A DNA stretch of 64,000 nt from assembly GCA_964568395.1 (NCBI GenBank), contig CAZMPN010000006.1:30549-94548 (forward strand), in the 5' to 3' direction. Positions 25,138 through 34,383 of the stretch are shown piece after piece. Both the position numbers and the translations under genes were made by a program. Under the pieces are notes generated by a model. The model saw only the letters and a list, made by a program, of their open reading frames with translations. It made no database searches and was not told where the DNA came from. This DNA is from UBA6016 sp964568395 (GTDB lineage Bacteria; Campylobacterota; Campylobacteria; Campylobacterales; UBA6016). How positions within the stretch are numbered: the stretch's first letter is position 1; each line of letters opens with the position of its first letter.

Positions 25138-27032
25138 TCGCTTATCTCCACCCTGTTTTTACCGGATTGTTTCGCCCTGTACATGGCTTGATCGGCTCTT
25201 ACGAACAGCTCGTCCCATCCTTCCGTCACCATAAGCTCCGCTATACCGAAGCTTGACGTGATGGCCGGCAACCCTTCTATTCTTTTGGCCTCCACCGACG
25301 CCCTTATTTTTTCGGCGACTAACAGCGCATTTTTGGCGTTTGTGCCGTAGCAGATAAGAACGAACTCCTCGCCGCCCCATCTGCCGAATATATCGCTCGT
25401 TCTTATTTCGCCCTCCACTATTCTGGCAAACTCCTTAAGCACGCTGTCCCCGATCTGATGGCCATAGGTATCGTTGATGCTTTTGAAGTTATCTATATCC
25501 ATTACGACTACGGATAGAGGCTTATCCGTATTTTTGGCGTTCATCGCCGCCTCCATCAGCATAGCCTCTATGCTTCTTCTGTTCAGCACGCCGGTTAGCT
25601 CGTCTATCGACGCCTTATGCTCAAGCGTCTTTGCATACTCCACGTCCTCGGTAATATCGTTTGCGGATAGAATAAGCGAGTGTCCGTCTGGCATCCTTGT
25701 TATTTGGATGCTAAATATAAAGCCGTTGTCGCGCTTGGAAACAAGCGTTTTTTTGATGTTATAGCTGGCTCCGCTTATGAGCGCTTCGTCTATCGCCTCT
25801 TTCAAAGATTGATATTCGGCGTCTACGCAGAGAGCGAATATATCAAGACCCATTATCTCGTCTTTTTCATACTCCAGCTTTGAACAAAAAGCCGTATTGG
25901 CGTACAGGAAGCGTCCTTTTTCATCCAAGATGGCAAGGCCTCCGCCGGAAGCCTCCAATACCGCCTCCATCTCCTCGCTTTTGCGTCTGAGCGAATTGCT
26001 AAGCTCCCATATATTCTGACGCTTTTTGTTTATCAGGTATATAACCGTCAGAAGCACCGACATAAAGAGCGTATAGACTCCGAACGTCCTTATGAAACTA
26101 GCCCTATAAAAAGCGTACGCCGGGTCTTTTTTGTACTCTATGAGGTAGGCCGTATGTACGCGCCTAATGTCTTTTATGGGATAGAAGCTGACCGTATACG
26201 TCTCTCCCCCAATTTCGACGGGCAGACAAAAAGGCCTCTGCGCTGTGCATTTGTTTTTTATGACTTTTGATTTGGCGTCCAGGGCGCCCTCTATCTCCCT
26301 AAACTCTCTCTTGTCCTGCCCTTCAAGCAAATAGTCGTCGCATATAGCAAAAGGCGCAAAACTCCTCTTTGCGCCGGCGAACATATCCGGCTTGCCCAAA
26401 GCGTCTTTTTTTACTATCAGGGCATACCTGGCGCCGCTAAGCGACTGCAAAGAGCTCATAATGGCCTCATAATCTATGCCGAACTCCACGCTGCCTAGAT
26501 GGTTTTCGCCTTGCATAATCGGAAAGACGTATCTAAAACCGCTCGCGGCCCTACCCTCCTCAAAAGCGAAGACCGGTTTTTTGTCCCTATTTACGAGGCT
26601 TACGGTATGCCTAAAACTAAGCAGCGTATCGCCGTAATGCCCCAGCTCGTGCAGTCTCAAGAAGCTGGTATTGTCGGGCATATGAAACTGGAACTGTTTA
26701 AGACCTAGATCCTTCAGCCTTTGATATACGGGGAGCATCGTTTCGGTAAGCTTCCTCCTCGACTCCGCTTCGTATTTTTCGTCTTCTAGCGACTTTTTTA
26801 GGATCGCCTTGGTGGAGTTGTTGTCTATGACGGAGTAGAATACCGCCTCCGAGAGCTTTTGATACTCCAAAAAAACGGATTCGTACTGCGAAGAGAGCTC
26901 CTGGATATTTGTTCTGTAGTGCCTATTTAGCTGCTCTTTTTTGTTATATCCGAGCAAGAAGAATATAAAAGCCTCCAGCAAGATAAAAACGAGCAGATAG
27001 CGCCAAATTCCGGTAAAACTAGGCGGATTCAT
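25134..27032 (-). CDS. Membrane diguanylate cyclase with Cache-like sensor, PAS and GGDEF
   Basis: This 632-residue protein has a membrane segment at about 10-28, then a large periplasmic region (30-305) with HMPDNTSFLRLHELGHYGD and a double-Cache look, a second membrane segment near 312-332, a PAS domain near 350-460 and a GGDEF domain with intact GRWGGEEF near 585. It makes cyclic-di-GMP. Its ATG shares its A with the TGA of the upstream GGDEF-EAL gene, so the two are co-translated. Confidence 0.88.
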   Translation of the reverse strand: MNPPSFTGIWRYLLVFILLEAFIFFLLGYNKKEQLNRHYRTNIQELSSQYESVFLEYQKLSEAVFYSVIDNNSTKAILKKSLEDEKYEAESRRKLTETMLPVYQRLKDLGLKQFQFHMPDNTSFLRLHELGHYGDTLLSFRHTVSLVNRDKKPVFAFEEGRAASGFRYVFPIMQGENHLGSVEFGIDYEAIMSSLQSLSGARYALIVKKDALGKPDMFAGAKRSFAPFAICDDYLLEGQDKREFREIEGALDAKSKVIKNKCTAQRPFCLPVEIGGETYTVSFYPIKDIRRVHTAYLIEYKKDPAYAFYRASFIRTFGVYTLFMSVLLTVIYLINKKRQNIWELSNSLRRKSEEMEAVLEASGGGLAILDEKGRFLYANTAFCSKLEYEKDEIMGLDIFALCVDAEYQSLKEAIDEALISGASYNIKKTLVSKRDNGFIFSIQITRMPDGHSLILSANDITEDVEYAKTLEHKASIDELTGVLNRRSIEAMLMEAAMNAKNTDKPLSVVVMDIDNFKSINDTYGHQIGDSVLKEFARIVEGEIRTSDIFGRWGGEEFVLICYGTNAKNALLVAEKIRASVEAKRIEGLPAITSSFGIAELMVTEGWDELFVRADQAMYRAKQSGKNRVEISD

Positions 27033-29086
27033 CAGACGATCCTCTCCGAAGGACGGCCCAGATGATACCCTTGCGCCAAAGTCACGCCTATGGTTTTTAG
27101 TATCTCCATCGTCTCTTCGTCTTCGACATACTCGGCTACCGTTATCTTGCCGAATTCCTTGCTTATTTCGTGTATGTGGCGCACGAATACTTCGTCTTTG
27201 TAGCTGGTCGCTATATTTTTGACAAACGCTCCGTCTATTTTCACTATATCGACGTCAAGATATTTAAGGTATATAAACGAAGAGAAGCCGGAACCGAAAT
27301 CGTCAAGCGCGAATCTAATGCCGTATTTTCGCATCTGCTCTATAAGCGGGATAAACTCGGTAATATTCGGAACAGCCTCGCGCTCCGTTATCTCGAATAC
27401 GATATTCGTCTCTTCCAGGCTTTGGCCCTCCTCCAGTATCCGCATGGTATCCTTAATAAACTCCGCGTCATGGAATGCCTTGCCCGAGAGGTTCAAAAAG
27501 AGACATACGTCCGGATTTTTGCTTTTTTGCCTATCGGCTATCGCCTTTTTGAGTATGATCTTATCTATCTTCCTGGTCAAATCAAGATGTTCGGCAATCT
27601 CTATAAACTGTCCGGCGCCGATAAACCCTTCGCCGTCCGGCTCTTTGATACGCGCCAACACTTCATACGCGTATAGCTCGCCGCTATCCACGTCCATAAT
27701 AGGCTGATAAAACGGTAGCACCCTGTCTTCCTCTATCGCTTTTCTTATGAACTCGCCTGTTTTGTATATCTCCATCGACACGAACGCGTCGTCTTTCTCC
27801 GCGAACGCGACGGCGTTTTTCCCGGCTTTTTTCGCCTTGTACATCGCTATGTCGGCGCCGGTCATAAGCTCTTTTAGCTCTTGCGCCTGTCTTGGATACT
27901 CTATGACGCCGAAACTCGCCGTAACCCTTACTTTTCCCATAGGTATGGATATGTCGGTATTCGCAAGAGTCTCTTTGAGCCTTCCTACGATATGAAGCCC
28001 CTCTTCCTCGTCCGTTTCGACGAGTATGACCGCAAATTCGTCCCCGCCTATTCTGGCTACTATGTCGCTATTTCTAAGGACGCTTTCAAATATCAAAGAG
28101 ACCTCTTTTAGCACCAGATCCCCAGTCGGATGGCCGTACGTATCGTTAATGAATTTGAAATTATCCAAATCTATCATAACGACGCAGAAACGGTATTCGT
28201 GCCTATGCGCCCTGCCTATCTCATACTCCAAAAACTCTTCGAACTTCTTCCTGTTGTACAGTTTTGTCAGGAAATCCTTGTCGGAGAGTTCGCGCAGTTT
28301 TTCGTAATAATCCTGCAGGCTATCCAAAAGCTTGTTGAAAAACGTCTCTATATTCTTGACTTCCCTTATCTTCGTATTTATCTCGACTCTTGTCGTAAGG
28401 TCGTTTTTATAGATAATGCTTCGCATGCTCCCTATAAAATGCTCCAGCGGCTTTACAAGGAGTCTGTTCAGGTTGAAATAGAGCGTTACGAATATGGCCA
28501 CTATGAAAATCGTAAAAAATATCAAAAACGAATTCAGCATCAACGAAAGCGATACTTTCACTTTATTGATAGGGTATGAAATATCTATGACGCCGTTTAC
28601 GTCTCCGACTTTGGAGTTGATATGGCAGGCCAGACACTCCTCTTTCACGAATATCGGGTATAGATACCTTATCGTCTCGTCGCTCCTTGTTAGGAGCAGC
28701 TCGTTGCCGAGCATCGCGTTTTTGACCTCTTCGTCCATCGTCCTGGCGACCCTGTCTCTTTTTATATCCCCGAACTGTTCTACGACCTTTTCGCTTCTAT
28801 ATATATTTACGGTCATATTCGGCTCTATCTTGTTTAGCCTCTCTATGATGGTCTGCAAATCATCCTTATTCCATCCCTTGGCCATGGCCGAATAGAGTCC
28901 CTGAAAGACCAGTTCGCTCGTTTTTTTGGCGTCGTTTCTGGCCATCTCGTTTACGGCTCTGGATTTTAGATAAAAACTAGCTACTACTCCAAGCGCTATA
29001 CTGAGCGCCAGCGATACTATCACCATCCGTATAATCAACTCTTTGTAGGCTATCTCTCTTTTGGAAAACTTTATCACTTCGGCCAT
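27032..29086 (-). CDS. GGDEF-EAL protein with Tll0287-type haem-binding sensor
   Basis: This 684-residue protein has a membrane helix near 22-44, then a periplasmic DUF3365/Tll0287-like domain with a c-type haem motif CLACH near residue 155, a second membrane helix near 185-208, HAMP, a GGDEF domain with ARIGGDEF near 360, and an EAL domain with EVLAR near 470 and DDFGSGFSS near 595. Both catalytic signatures are intact (EVL is a functional variant of EAL). The haem domain suggests redox or gas sensing. It is the first gene of a two-gene leftward operon. Confidence 0.88.
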   Translation of the reverse strand: MAEVIKFSKREIAYKELIIRMVIVSLALSIALGVVASFYLKSRAVNEMARNDAKKTSELVFQGLYSAMAKGWNKDDLQTIIERLNKIEPNMTVNIYRSEKVVEQFGDIKRDRVARTMDEEVKNAMLGNELLLTRSDETIRYLYPIFVKEECLACHINSKVGDVNGVIDISYPINKVKVSLSLMLNSFLIFFTIFIVAIFVTLYFNLNRLLVKPLEHFIGSMRSIIYKNDLTTRVEINTKIREVKNIETFFNKLLDSLQDYYEKLRELSDKDFLTKLYNRKKFEEFLEYEIGRAHRHEYRFCVVMIDLDNFKFINDTYGHPTGDLVLKEVSLIFESVLRNSDIVARIGGDEFAVILVETDEEEGLHIVGRLKETLANTDISIPMGKVRVTASFGVIEYPRQAQELKELMTGADIAMYKAKKAGKNAVAFAEKDDAFVSMEIYKTGEFIRKAIEEDRVLPFYQPIMDVDSGELYAYEVLARIKEPDGEGFIGAGQFIEIAEHLDLTRKIDKIILKKAIADRQKSKNPDVCLFLNLSGKAFHDAEFIKDTMRILEEGQSLEETNIVFEITEREAVPNITEFIPLIEQMRKYGIRFALDDFGSGFSSFIYLKYLDVDIVKIDGAFVKNIATSYKDEVFVRHIHEISKEFGKITVAEYVEDEETMEILKTIGVTLAQGYHLGRPSERIV

Positions 29087-29138
29087 CTTTCAAAAATTAA
29101 AATTTCTTATCCAATTTTTGCCAACGAGAGCTTAAAAC

Positions 29139-29180
29139 TTGACTATGGTCATTAATTTTGTCGTATGTTTTTGTTAAAGT
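29139..29180 (+). promoter_or_regulatory. Fnr-type promoter of the nnrS gene
   Basis: TTGACTATGGTCAT (29139-29152) is a near-perfect TTGAC-N4-GTCAA-type site. A TAAAGT -10 box lies at 29175-29180, its first base 29.5 bases from the site centre, giving class II (-41.5) geometry. The nap promoter has exactly the same spacing and the same GTTAAA-S-T context. Confidence 0.7.
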
Positions 29181-29202
29181 GTGGCAAAAAAGAGAGGTTT
29201 AT

Positions 29203-30357
29203 ATGATTTTAGACTATTCCGAGTCGAGACTAAAAAGAAGATGCAAAGCCGTTCTTACAAAGCCGCACCAGCCGTTTTTCATACTAGGGACGCTAGTCGC
29301 GCTTTACGGCGTATTGATAGTATGGCCGATACTAAACGGCTACATAAGCGCCGACTTGCGCCTCATGCACGCCTTCAATATGGCGCTATTGATGCCTACG
29401 TCTCTGTTTTTAGGGTTTTTGATGACCGTTTTATATAGGTTTTTGCTGGTAATGCCTTTTTTGCAAAAAGAGTATATGCCTGTGTTTTGGTGCCTATTGG
29501 CCGGGGCTCTCGCTTCGCAAGTCGGTTTTTTGTTTTTTCCTATATTTACGCCTATCGGTTTTCTGCTTGTTTTTATATCGCAAACGCTAGCCCTGAAGAT
29601 GTTTTTTGCGGCGTACAGGAAATCGAACATAGAAGAGAGGCATGACCCGTTCTGGATTCTTGTCGCGTTTTGTTTCGGCGCTCTTTCGAGCATACTGTTT
29701 ATCCTATCCCTGTTTTTCCCGTCCTTCCAGACGTTGGCCGTCAATATCGCGCTCTATGCGTTCGCCACGGGAACGGTATTCGCCGTAGCGCAAAAAATGG
29801 TGCCCAACTTTTTTACGCTCTATTACGGCGTCGTCCAACCACAAAAAGAAAAGACCGTAATGCCGGTCGTCATGGCCTCGCTATTTGCCATATCGGTATT
29901 CAAAAGTTTGTCTATGCCGGCGCCGACGATTATCGCAAATATGTTTGGGATCGGCGCCTCCGTATATTTTCTGTGGAAAAATAGATTTATATTCAGAATA
30001 TCCCCTCCAATACTCTGGATTTTGCAAGTAGGGATGGTGTGGTTTATGCTCGGATTTGTCGGCGGAATAGCGGAAAACATGACGGAAAGCGTCTTGTTGC
30101 AAGCGCATATTTTTGGAGCCGGGTTTATCTCCACCATGGCGATAGGATTTGGCAGCAGGGTCGCATTAGGGCACTCTGGACGCAAGATAGAGGCCGACAA
30201 GCTAACGACGGCTATTTTTGTAACGTTCACTATCGTAGTGCTAATAAGGCTTTTTGCGACGGTCGAACCTATGCTTTTGAATGTCGGCATATACGGCTGG
30301 GGTATCGTATTTACCGTATGGATGGTCAGATATATACCTATGCTTACAAGCGATTAG
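29203..30357 (+). CDS. nnrS: NnrS family haem-copper membrane protein
   Basis: This 384-residue integral membrane protein has about 12 hydrophobic helices. The opening PHQPFFILG, the helix-loop LMHAFNMALLM and the signature SRVALGHSGRK near residue 325 are those of NnrS, which protects against nitric oxide stress in denitrifiers. I chose the ATG at 29203 with an AGAGAGG ribosome site; a TTG at 29158 in frame has none. An Fnr-type site lies 51 bases upstream of the ATG, matching control with the nitrate reductase genes. Confidence 0.82.
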   Translation: MILDYSESRLKRRCKAVLTKPHQPFFILGTLVALYGVLIVWPILNGYISADLRLMHAFNMALLMPTSLFLGFLMTVLYRFLLVMPFLQKEYMPVFWCLLAGALASQVGFLFFPIFTPIGFLLVFISQTLALKMFFAAYRKSNIEERHDPFWILVAFCFGALSSILFILSLFFPSFQTLAVNIALYAFATGTVFAVAQKMVPNFFTLYYGVVQPQKEKTVMPVVMASLFAISVFKSLSMPAPTIIANMFGIGASVYFLWKNRFIFRISPPILWILQVGMVWFMLGFVGGIAENMTESVLLQAHIFGAGFISTMAIGFGSRVALGHSGRKIEADKLTTAIFVTFTIVVLIRLFATVEPMLLNVGIYGWGIVFTVWMVRYIPMLTSD

Positions 30358-30372
30358 TGGCGTTTTCGGTGT

Positions 30373-30401
30373 TTGACATATATCCCAAAAATGTCTATTA
30401 T
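30373..30401 (+). promoter_or_regulatory. Sigma-70-type promoter abutting the start codon of the NMT1-PAS-GGDEF gene
   Basis: TTGACA (30373-30378), a 17-base spacer and TATTAT (30396-30401) form a near-consensus promoter. The predicted start of transcription falls at or next to the ATG at 30408, so the message would be leaderless or nearly so. Confidence 0.55.
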
Positions 30402-30407
30402 TAAGGG

Positions 30408-33400
30408 ATGAGAGCAGTCAAAGCCGTTTTAATCTTACTATTGTCCTTTACGACGCTAGGAGCGAGCGACAAACTGGTATTGCAGCTAAAGTGGAAGCAC
30501 CAGTTTCAGTTCGCCGGTTACTATGCGGCGCTATACAAAGGCTATTATAAGGACGCCGGGCTGGACGTAACCATCCAGGAATCAAACCTGATAGACGACC
30601 CGATGGCGCTCGTGCTATCCGGAAAAGCGGACTATGGCGTAGGCAATAGCGATCTGCTTCTTTTCCACAACAAAGGCTATCAGCCCGTACTCCTCGCCGT
30701 GTTTTTCCAGCACTCCCCTCTCGCGCTTATCGCAAGGGACGAATCGGGCATCAATACGCCGAGCGATTTTGTAGGCAAAAAAATACTTCTCGAGCAAAAC
30801 TCGAACGAAATCAAAGCTTGGCTCAATCGCCTCAATATCAACAACTCAAACACTACGATACTGATAGGCAAATACGACATACAAAAATTGCTCGATAAAA
30901 AAGTGGACGCCCTTGGGATATATAGCACTTTCGAACCGTTCGTGCTTCAAAGGATGGGGGTCAAATATAAGCTTTTTAGTCCGATTGACGCCGGTATCGA
31001 TTTTTACGGCGACAACCTATTTACCACGAAGCAGGAGATAGCCGCGCATCCGGCCAGGGCGGCCGCCTTCAGGGAAGCCAGCATAAAAGGATGGGAGTAT
31101 GCGCTCTCGCATAAAGACGAAATAGTGGAGCTGATACGACAAAAATACGCACCGAATATAGACATAGAGACATTAAGACAAGAAGCCGATGCGGTAGCTA
31201 AACTGATCGATGCGAATCCATCGGAGCTTGGGCGCTATAAAGAGGGGCGTTGGAGACACATAGCGGATACGTATACGGAGCTTGGGCTGCTACCGCAATC
31301 ATTCAGGCTGGACGGTTTTTTCCACTATGAGTACCCGGCCTCATACTCGTCGCGTTTTTCGGAAATTCCGCAGTATCTAATCCTAGTATTCGCGGCGGTT
31401 GCCGCAATGTTTTTTTTGCTCTACAGGCAAGCAAGAAATCTCAAAGCCGGCGAAAAAAAATATAGAACATTGTACGAAAAAGCGCCGCTAGCGTATATCG
31501 TGACCGACAAAAAAGGCAAAATCACGGAGTGGAACAAAGAGGCGGAAAAAATTTTCGGATACGAAAAAGACGAAGTTTTGCAAAAAAAGATAGCGCCGCT
31601 AATAGTCCCTTTTGTCGAGATAGGCTATTTATCGGAAAAAATAAGAGGGCTTTTGCGAAACGGCGCCGAATTTAGCTCCACAAACCAAAATATCACAAAA
31701 TTCAAAAACACGATAACCTGTGAATGGGTAAACACGCCGTTAAGAGACGACAACAACGAAATAGTAGGCATTATCTCCATAGCGAGAGACGTAACGGAAA
31801 AAGAGGAGATGCTGGCAAAGATAAAGGAATCCGAGAAAAGCTTCAAAGCGATGTTAGACAACGCCCCGTTTCCAGTGCTTATCACGGACTACCTGAGCAG
31901 CGAGGTTTTATTTATCAATCAAGCAGCGGCCGAATCCGTAGGAGAGAGCAAAACAAGCCTTATGCACGCCAAGGCGGCGGACTACTGGGTGGAGCAGTCT
32001 GACAGGGACTTCTACATCAAAGAGATCACGAAAAAAGGTTACATAGACAACTACGAGGTGCAATTCAAACGCAAAGACGGAAGCAGCTTTTGGGCGCAGA
32101 TGTCGGCGACAAGGATGGTTTGCGACTACCGTGACGCCGCATTTATAGCTTTCATGAACATAGACGCCCAAAAACGTACCCAGGAAGCGCTAAAAGAGAG
32201 CGAAAAAAGATACAGGCTCGTAGCCGAAAACGCTTACGACGTGATATGGACGATGGAGCCCGACGGTAGGCTTACGTACATAAGCCCTTCGGTAGAGAGG
32301 CTTCGAGGATATACGCTGGAAGAGGCGATACGGCAGAACATAGCGGAGACGCTCACGCCAGAGTCGGCGGAACTAGTGCTGGAAGGGCTTTCGCTGTTCA
32401 CAAAAGATGCGGAGATACCGGCGCAACACTGGGAGCTGGAGCAGATATGCAAAAACGGCTCTACGGTATGGACGGACACGAGAGTCAGCCCGATAAAAGA
32501 CGCGAACGGAAACCTAATATCCATACTCGGCATCACGAGAGACATTACGGAGCAAAAAAAGCTAAGAGAGGCGCTGGAGATCAAGAACGTAGCGATAGAG
32601 TACGCCGCAAACGGATTTTTGATAACAGACATAGACGGAACGATAGAGTATATCAACCCGGCCTTTACCGAGATAACAGGCTACACAAAAGAGGACGTGC
32701 TCGGCAATACTCCCAGGGTCTTAAAAAGCGGCCATCAGCCGCCGGTGTTCTACGAAATACTATGGTCGCATATCCTAAGCGGCAGGACCTGGCGTGGAGA
32801 GGTGCTAAACAGAAGAAAAAACGGGGAGGAGTACTACCAGCTTACCGCAATCGCCCCGGTCAAAAACGATAGCGGCGAAATAATAAAATTCGTATCGGTA
32901 CTGCAAGACATATCCGAGCGCAAAAACACCGAGGCAAGGCTGCACCGCATGGCGCACTACGACGCGCTTACGTCGCTTGCCAACAGAATACTGTTCTTTG
33001 AAAAACTAAACAGCGAGATGGCAAAAGCGAAAGAGCAAAACAGACAGATAGCGCTGATGTTCATAGACCTAGACGGTTTCAAAGAGATCAACGACTCGAT
33101 GGGACACAAAACCGGCGATATAGTGCTCCAAAGCGTAGCGGAGAAGATACTAGGCTCGCTCTGGGAAGACGACTTCGCCGCGCGTATAGGCGGCGACGAA
33201 TTTACCGTATTGGTAACCAGCAAAACCGGGCGGGACGAGCTTAAGGCAAGAGCGAACGAGCTGCTAGAAAAGATAGGCAGCGTATGCAGTATCGACGACA
33301 AAGAGCTTTGCGTAGGGGCCAGCATAGGCGTAGCCGTACTGGAAGAAGGCGACGAGGTCAAAGACATACTTTCAAAAGCCGACGAAGCGATGTATATGGC

Positions 33401-33455
33401 AAAGGCCAACGGCAAAAACAAATGCTACATATACGGCGAAGAGATAAAACTATAA
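30408..33455 (+). CDS. NMT1/THI5-type binding domain fused to PAS repeats and GGDEF
   Basis: This 1015-residue sensor has a signal peptide (1-20), a periplasmic NMT1/THI5-like solute-binding domain (about 22-300, LKWKHQFQFAGYYAALYKGYY split here to its core KWKHQFQFAGYY), a membrane helix near 322-342, four PAS domains (about 348-470, 473-595, 600-720, 725-845) and a GGDEF domain (about 850-1010) with intact ARIGGDEF near 926. NMT1 domains bind pyrimidine-type thiamine precursors; the ligand here is unknown. It should make cyclic-di-GMP. No EAL domain follows. The start codon abuts the predicted -10 region. Confidence 0.88.
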   Translation: MRAVKAVLILLLSFTTLGASDKLVLQLKWKHQFQFAGYYAALYKGYYKDAGLDVTIQESNLIDDPMALVLSGKADYGVGNSDLLLFHNKGYQPVLLAVFFQHSPLALIARDESGINTPSDFVGKKILLEQNSNEIKAWLNRLNINNSNTTILIGKYDIQKLLDKKVDALGIYSTFEPFVLQRMGVKYKLFSPIDAGIDFYGDNLFTTKQEIAAHPARAAAFREASIKGWEYALSHKDEIVELIRQKYAPNIDIETLRQEADAVAKLIDANPSELGRYKEGRWRHIADTYTELGLLPQSFRLDGFFHYEYPASYSSRFSEIPQYLILVFAAVAAMFFLLYRQARNLKAGEKKYRTLYEKAPLAYIVTDKKGKITEWNKEAEKIFGYEKDEVLQKKIAPLIVPFVEIGYLSEKIRGLLRNGAEFSSTNQNITKFKNTITCEWVNTPLRDDNNEIVGIISIARDVTEKEEMLAKIKESEKSFKAMLDNAPFPVLITDYLSSEVLFINQAAAESVGESKTSLMHAKAADYWVEQSDRDFYIKEITKKGYIDNYEVQFKRKDGSSFWAQMSATRMVCDYRDAAFIAFMNIDAQKRTQEALKESEKRYRLVAENAYDVIWTMEPDGRLTYISPSVERLRGYTLEEAIRQNIAETLTPESAELVLEGLSLFTKDAEIPAQHWELEQICKNGSTVWTDTRVSPIKDANGNLISILGITRDITEQKKLREALEIKNVAIEYAANGFLITDIDGTIEYINPAFTEITGYTKEDVLGNTPRVLKSGHQPPVFYEILWSHILSGRTWRGEVLNRRKNGEEYYQLTAIAPVKNDSGEIIKFVSVLQDISERKNTEARLHRMAHYDALTSLANRILFFEKLNSEMAKAKEQNRQIALMFIDLDGFKEINDSMGHKTGDIVLQSVAEKILGSLWEDDFAARIGGDEFTVLVTSKTGRDELKARANELLEKIGSVCSIDDKELCVGASIGVAVLEEGDEVKDILSKADEAMYMAKANGKNKCYIYGEEIKL

Positions 33456-33564
33456 AAAATATCAAAAAGTGACCTTTGCGCCATTTTTCTGCCTTGTTTC
33501 GGCTCTTGCCTAAAAAATCAGCTTATTTTTTAAAACAGGACTGATAGAATAATTAAGCGTCACA

Positions 33565-33570
33565 TATAAT
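33565..33570 (+). promoter_or_regulatory. -10 box upstream of the OmpR-type regulator
   Basis: TATAAT at 33565-33570, with transcription expected near 33577 and a 30-base leader to the ATG at 33607. The 150 bases before the gene show nothing else. Confidence 0.5.
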
Positions 33571-33606
33571 AAACAACAATTTACATCTATTTAAAAAGCA
33601 ATCGGG

Positions 33607-34308
33607 ATGCCTAGAGCGAAATTTGACAAACTAAAAAACTATACGCTGCTCGTCGCCGAAGACGAGCAAGAAAACAGAACGCTACTGTGCAACTACCTCA
33701 GACAATACGTCAGAGAAATATACGAAGCGGACGACGGCGCACAGGCACTAACGATGTTTGAAGAAAAAAAACCGGACATAATAGTCACGGACATCGTGAT
33801 GCCGAATAAAGACGGTATAGAGTTCATAGAAAAAGTAAAAAACAGCGGCGCCAAAACACCGTTTATTTTCACAACCGCCAACACCCAAAAAGACACCCTC
33901 GTCAAGGTCCTGGAATCCTCCCCTAGCTCATTTCTAACAAAACCCCTCAATATGAACACCCTCTTGAATGCGCTCTTGACGGCAGCGGAGGAGATAGAGA
34001 CAGGCGTGCCGCGCGAAACCAGTCGCAAACTAAACTGCGGCGCAACGATAGATTTTCAGACGCTTACATTCTCAACATCCGAAAAAACAGAGAAACTCTC
34101 AAAAAAAGAGGCCGCACTGCTAAAACTAGTATGCGACGCGAAAGGCTCGATAGTCTCTTATGAGCTGATAGAAAGGACGATTTGGCGAGACAACAAAGAA
34201 ACGGCGACGGATAGCGCATTAAAAGGTCTAATATACAGGCTCAGAAAAAAAACCTGCAAAGAGTGTATATCCGTAGTGCCTGGAATGGGGGTTAAGCTAG
34301 AGGGTTAA
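33607..34308 (+). CDS. OmpR-type response regulator
   Basis: This 233-residue protein has a receiver domain (1-125) with acidic cluster VAEDEQEN, phospho-acceptor Asp in IIVTDIVMPNKDG and Lys in SFLTKPLN. A winged-helix C-terminal domain (about 140-233) with LSKKEAALLKLV and DSALKGLIYRLRKK follows. It binds DNA when phosphorylated. No kinase gene is adjacent, so its partner is unknown; the MASE1 kinase at 39092 or the NMT1 gene upstream are only neighbours. Confidence 0.9.
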   Translation: MPRAKFDKLKNYTLLVAEDEQENRTLLCNYLRQYVREIYEADDGAQALTMFEEKKPDIIVTDIVMPNKDGIEFIEKVKNSGAKTPFIFTTANTQKDTLVKVLESSPSSFLTKPLNMNTLLNALLTAAEEIETGVPRETSRKLNCGATIDFQTLTFSTSEKTEKLSKKEAALLKLVCDAKGSIVSYELIERTIWRDNKETATDSALKGLIYRLRKKTCKECISVVPGMGVKLEG

Positions 34309-34383
34309 AATTGCTTTTTGCAATCAAACTCCGGCTTTTTGGCTATTTTTTGTAAAATCGGGCAAAAACCTAAGGGGCTCGGA

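Noticed and set aside
27170..27710. Long plus-strand frames inside the GGDEF-EAL gene
   Set aside because: They are antisense shadows of a gene with complete domain motifs; the same holds for frames opposite napA, nrdD and rpoN.
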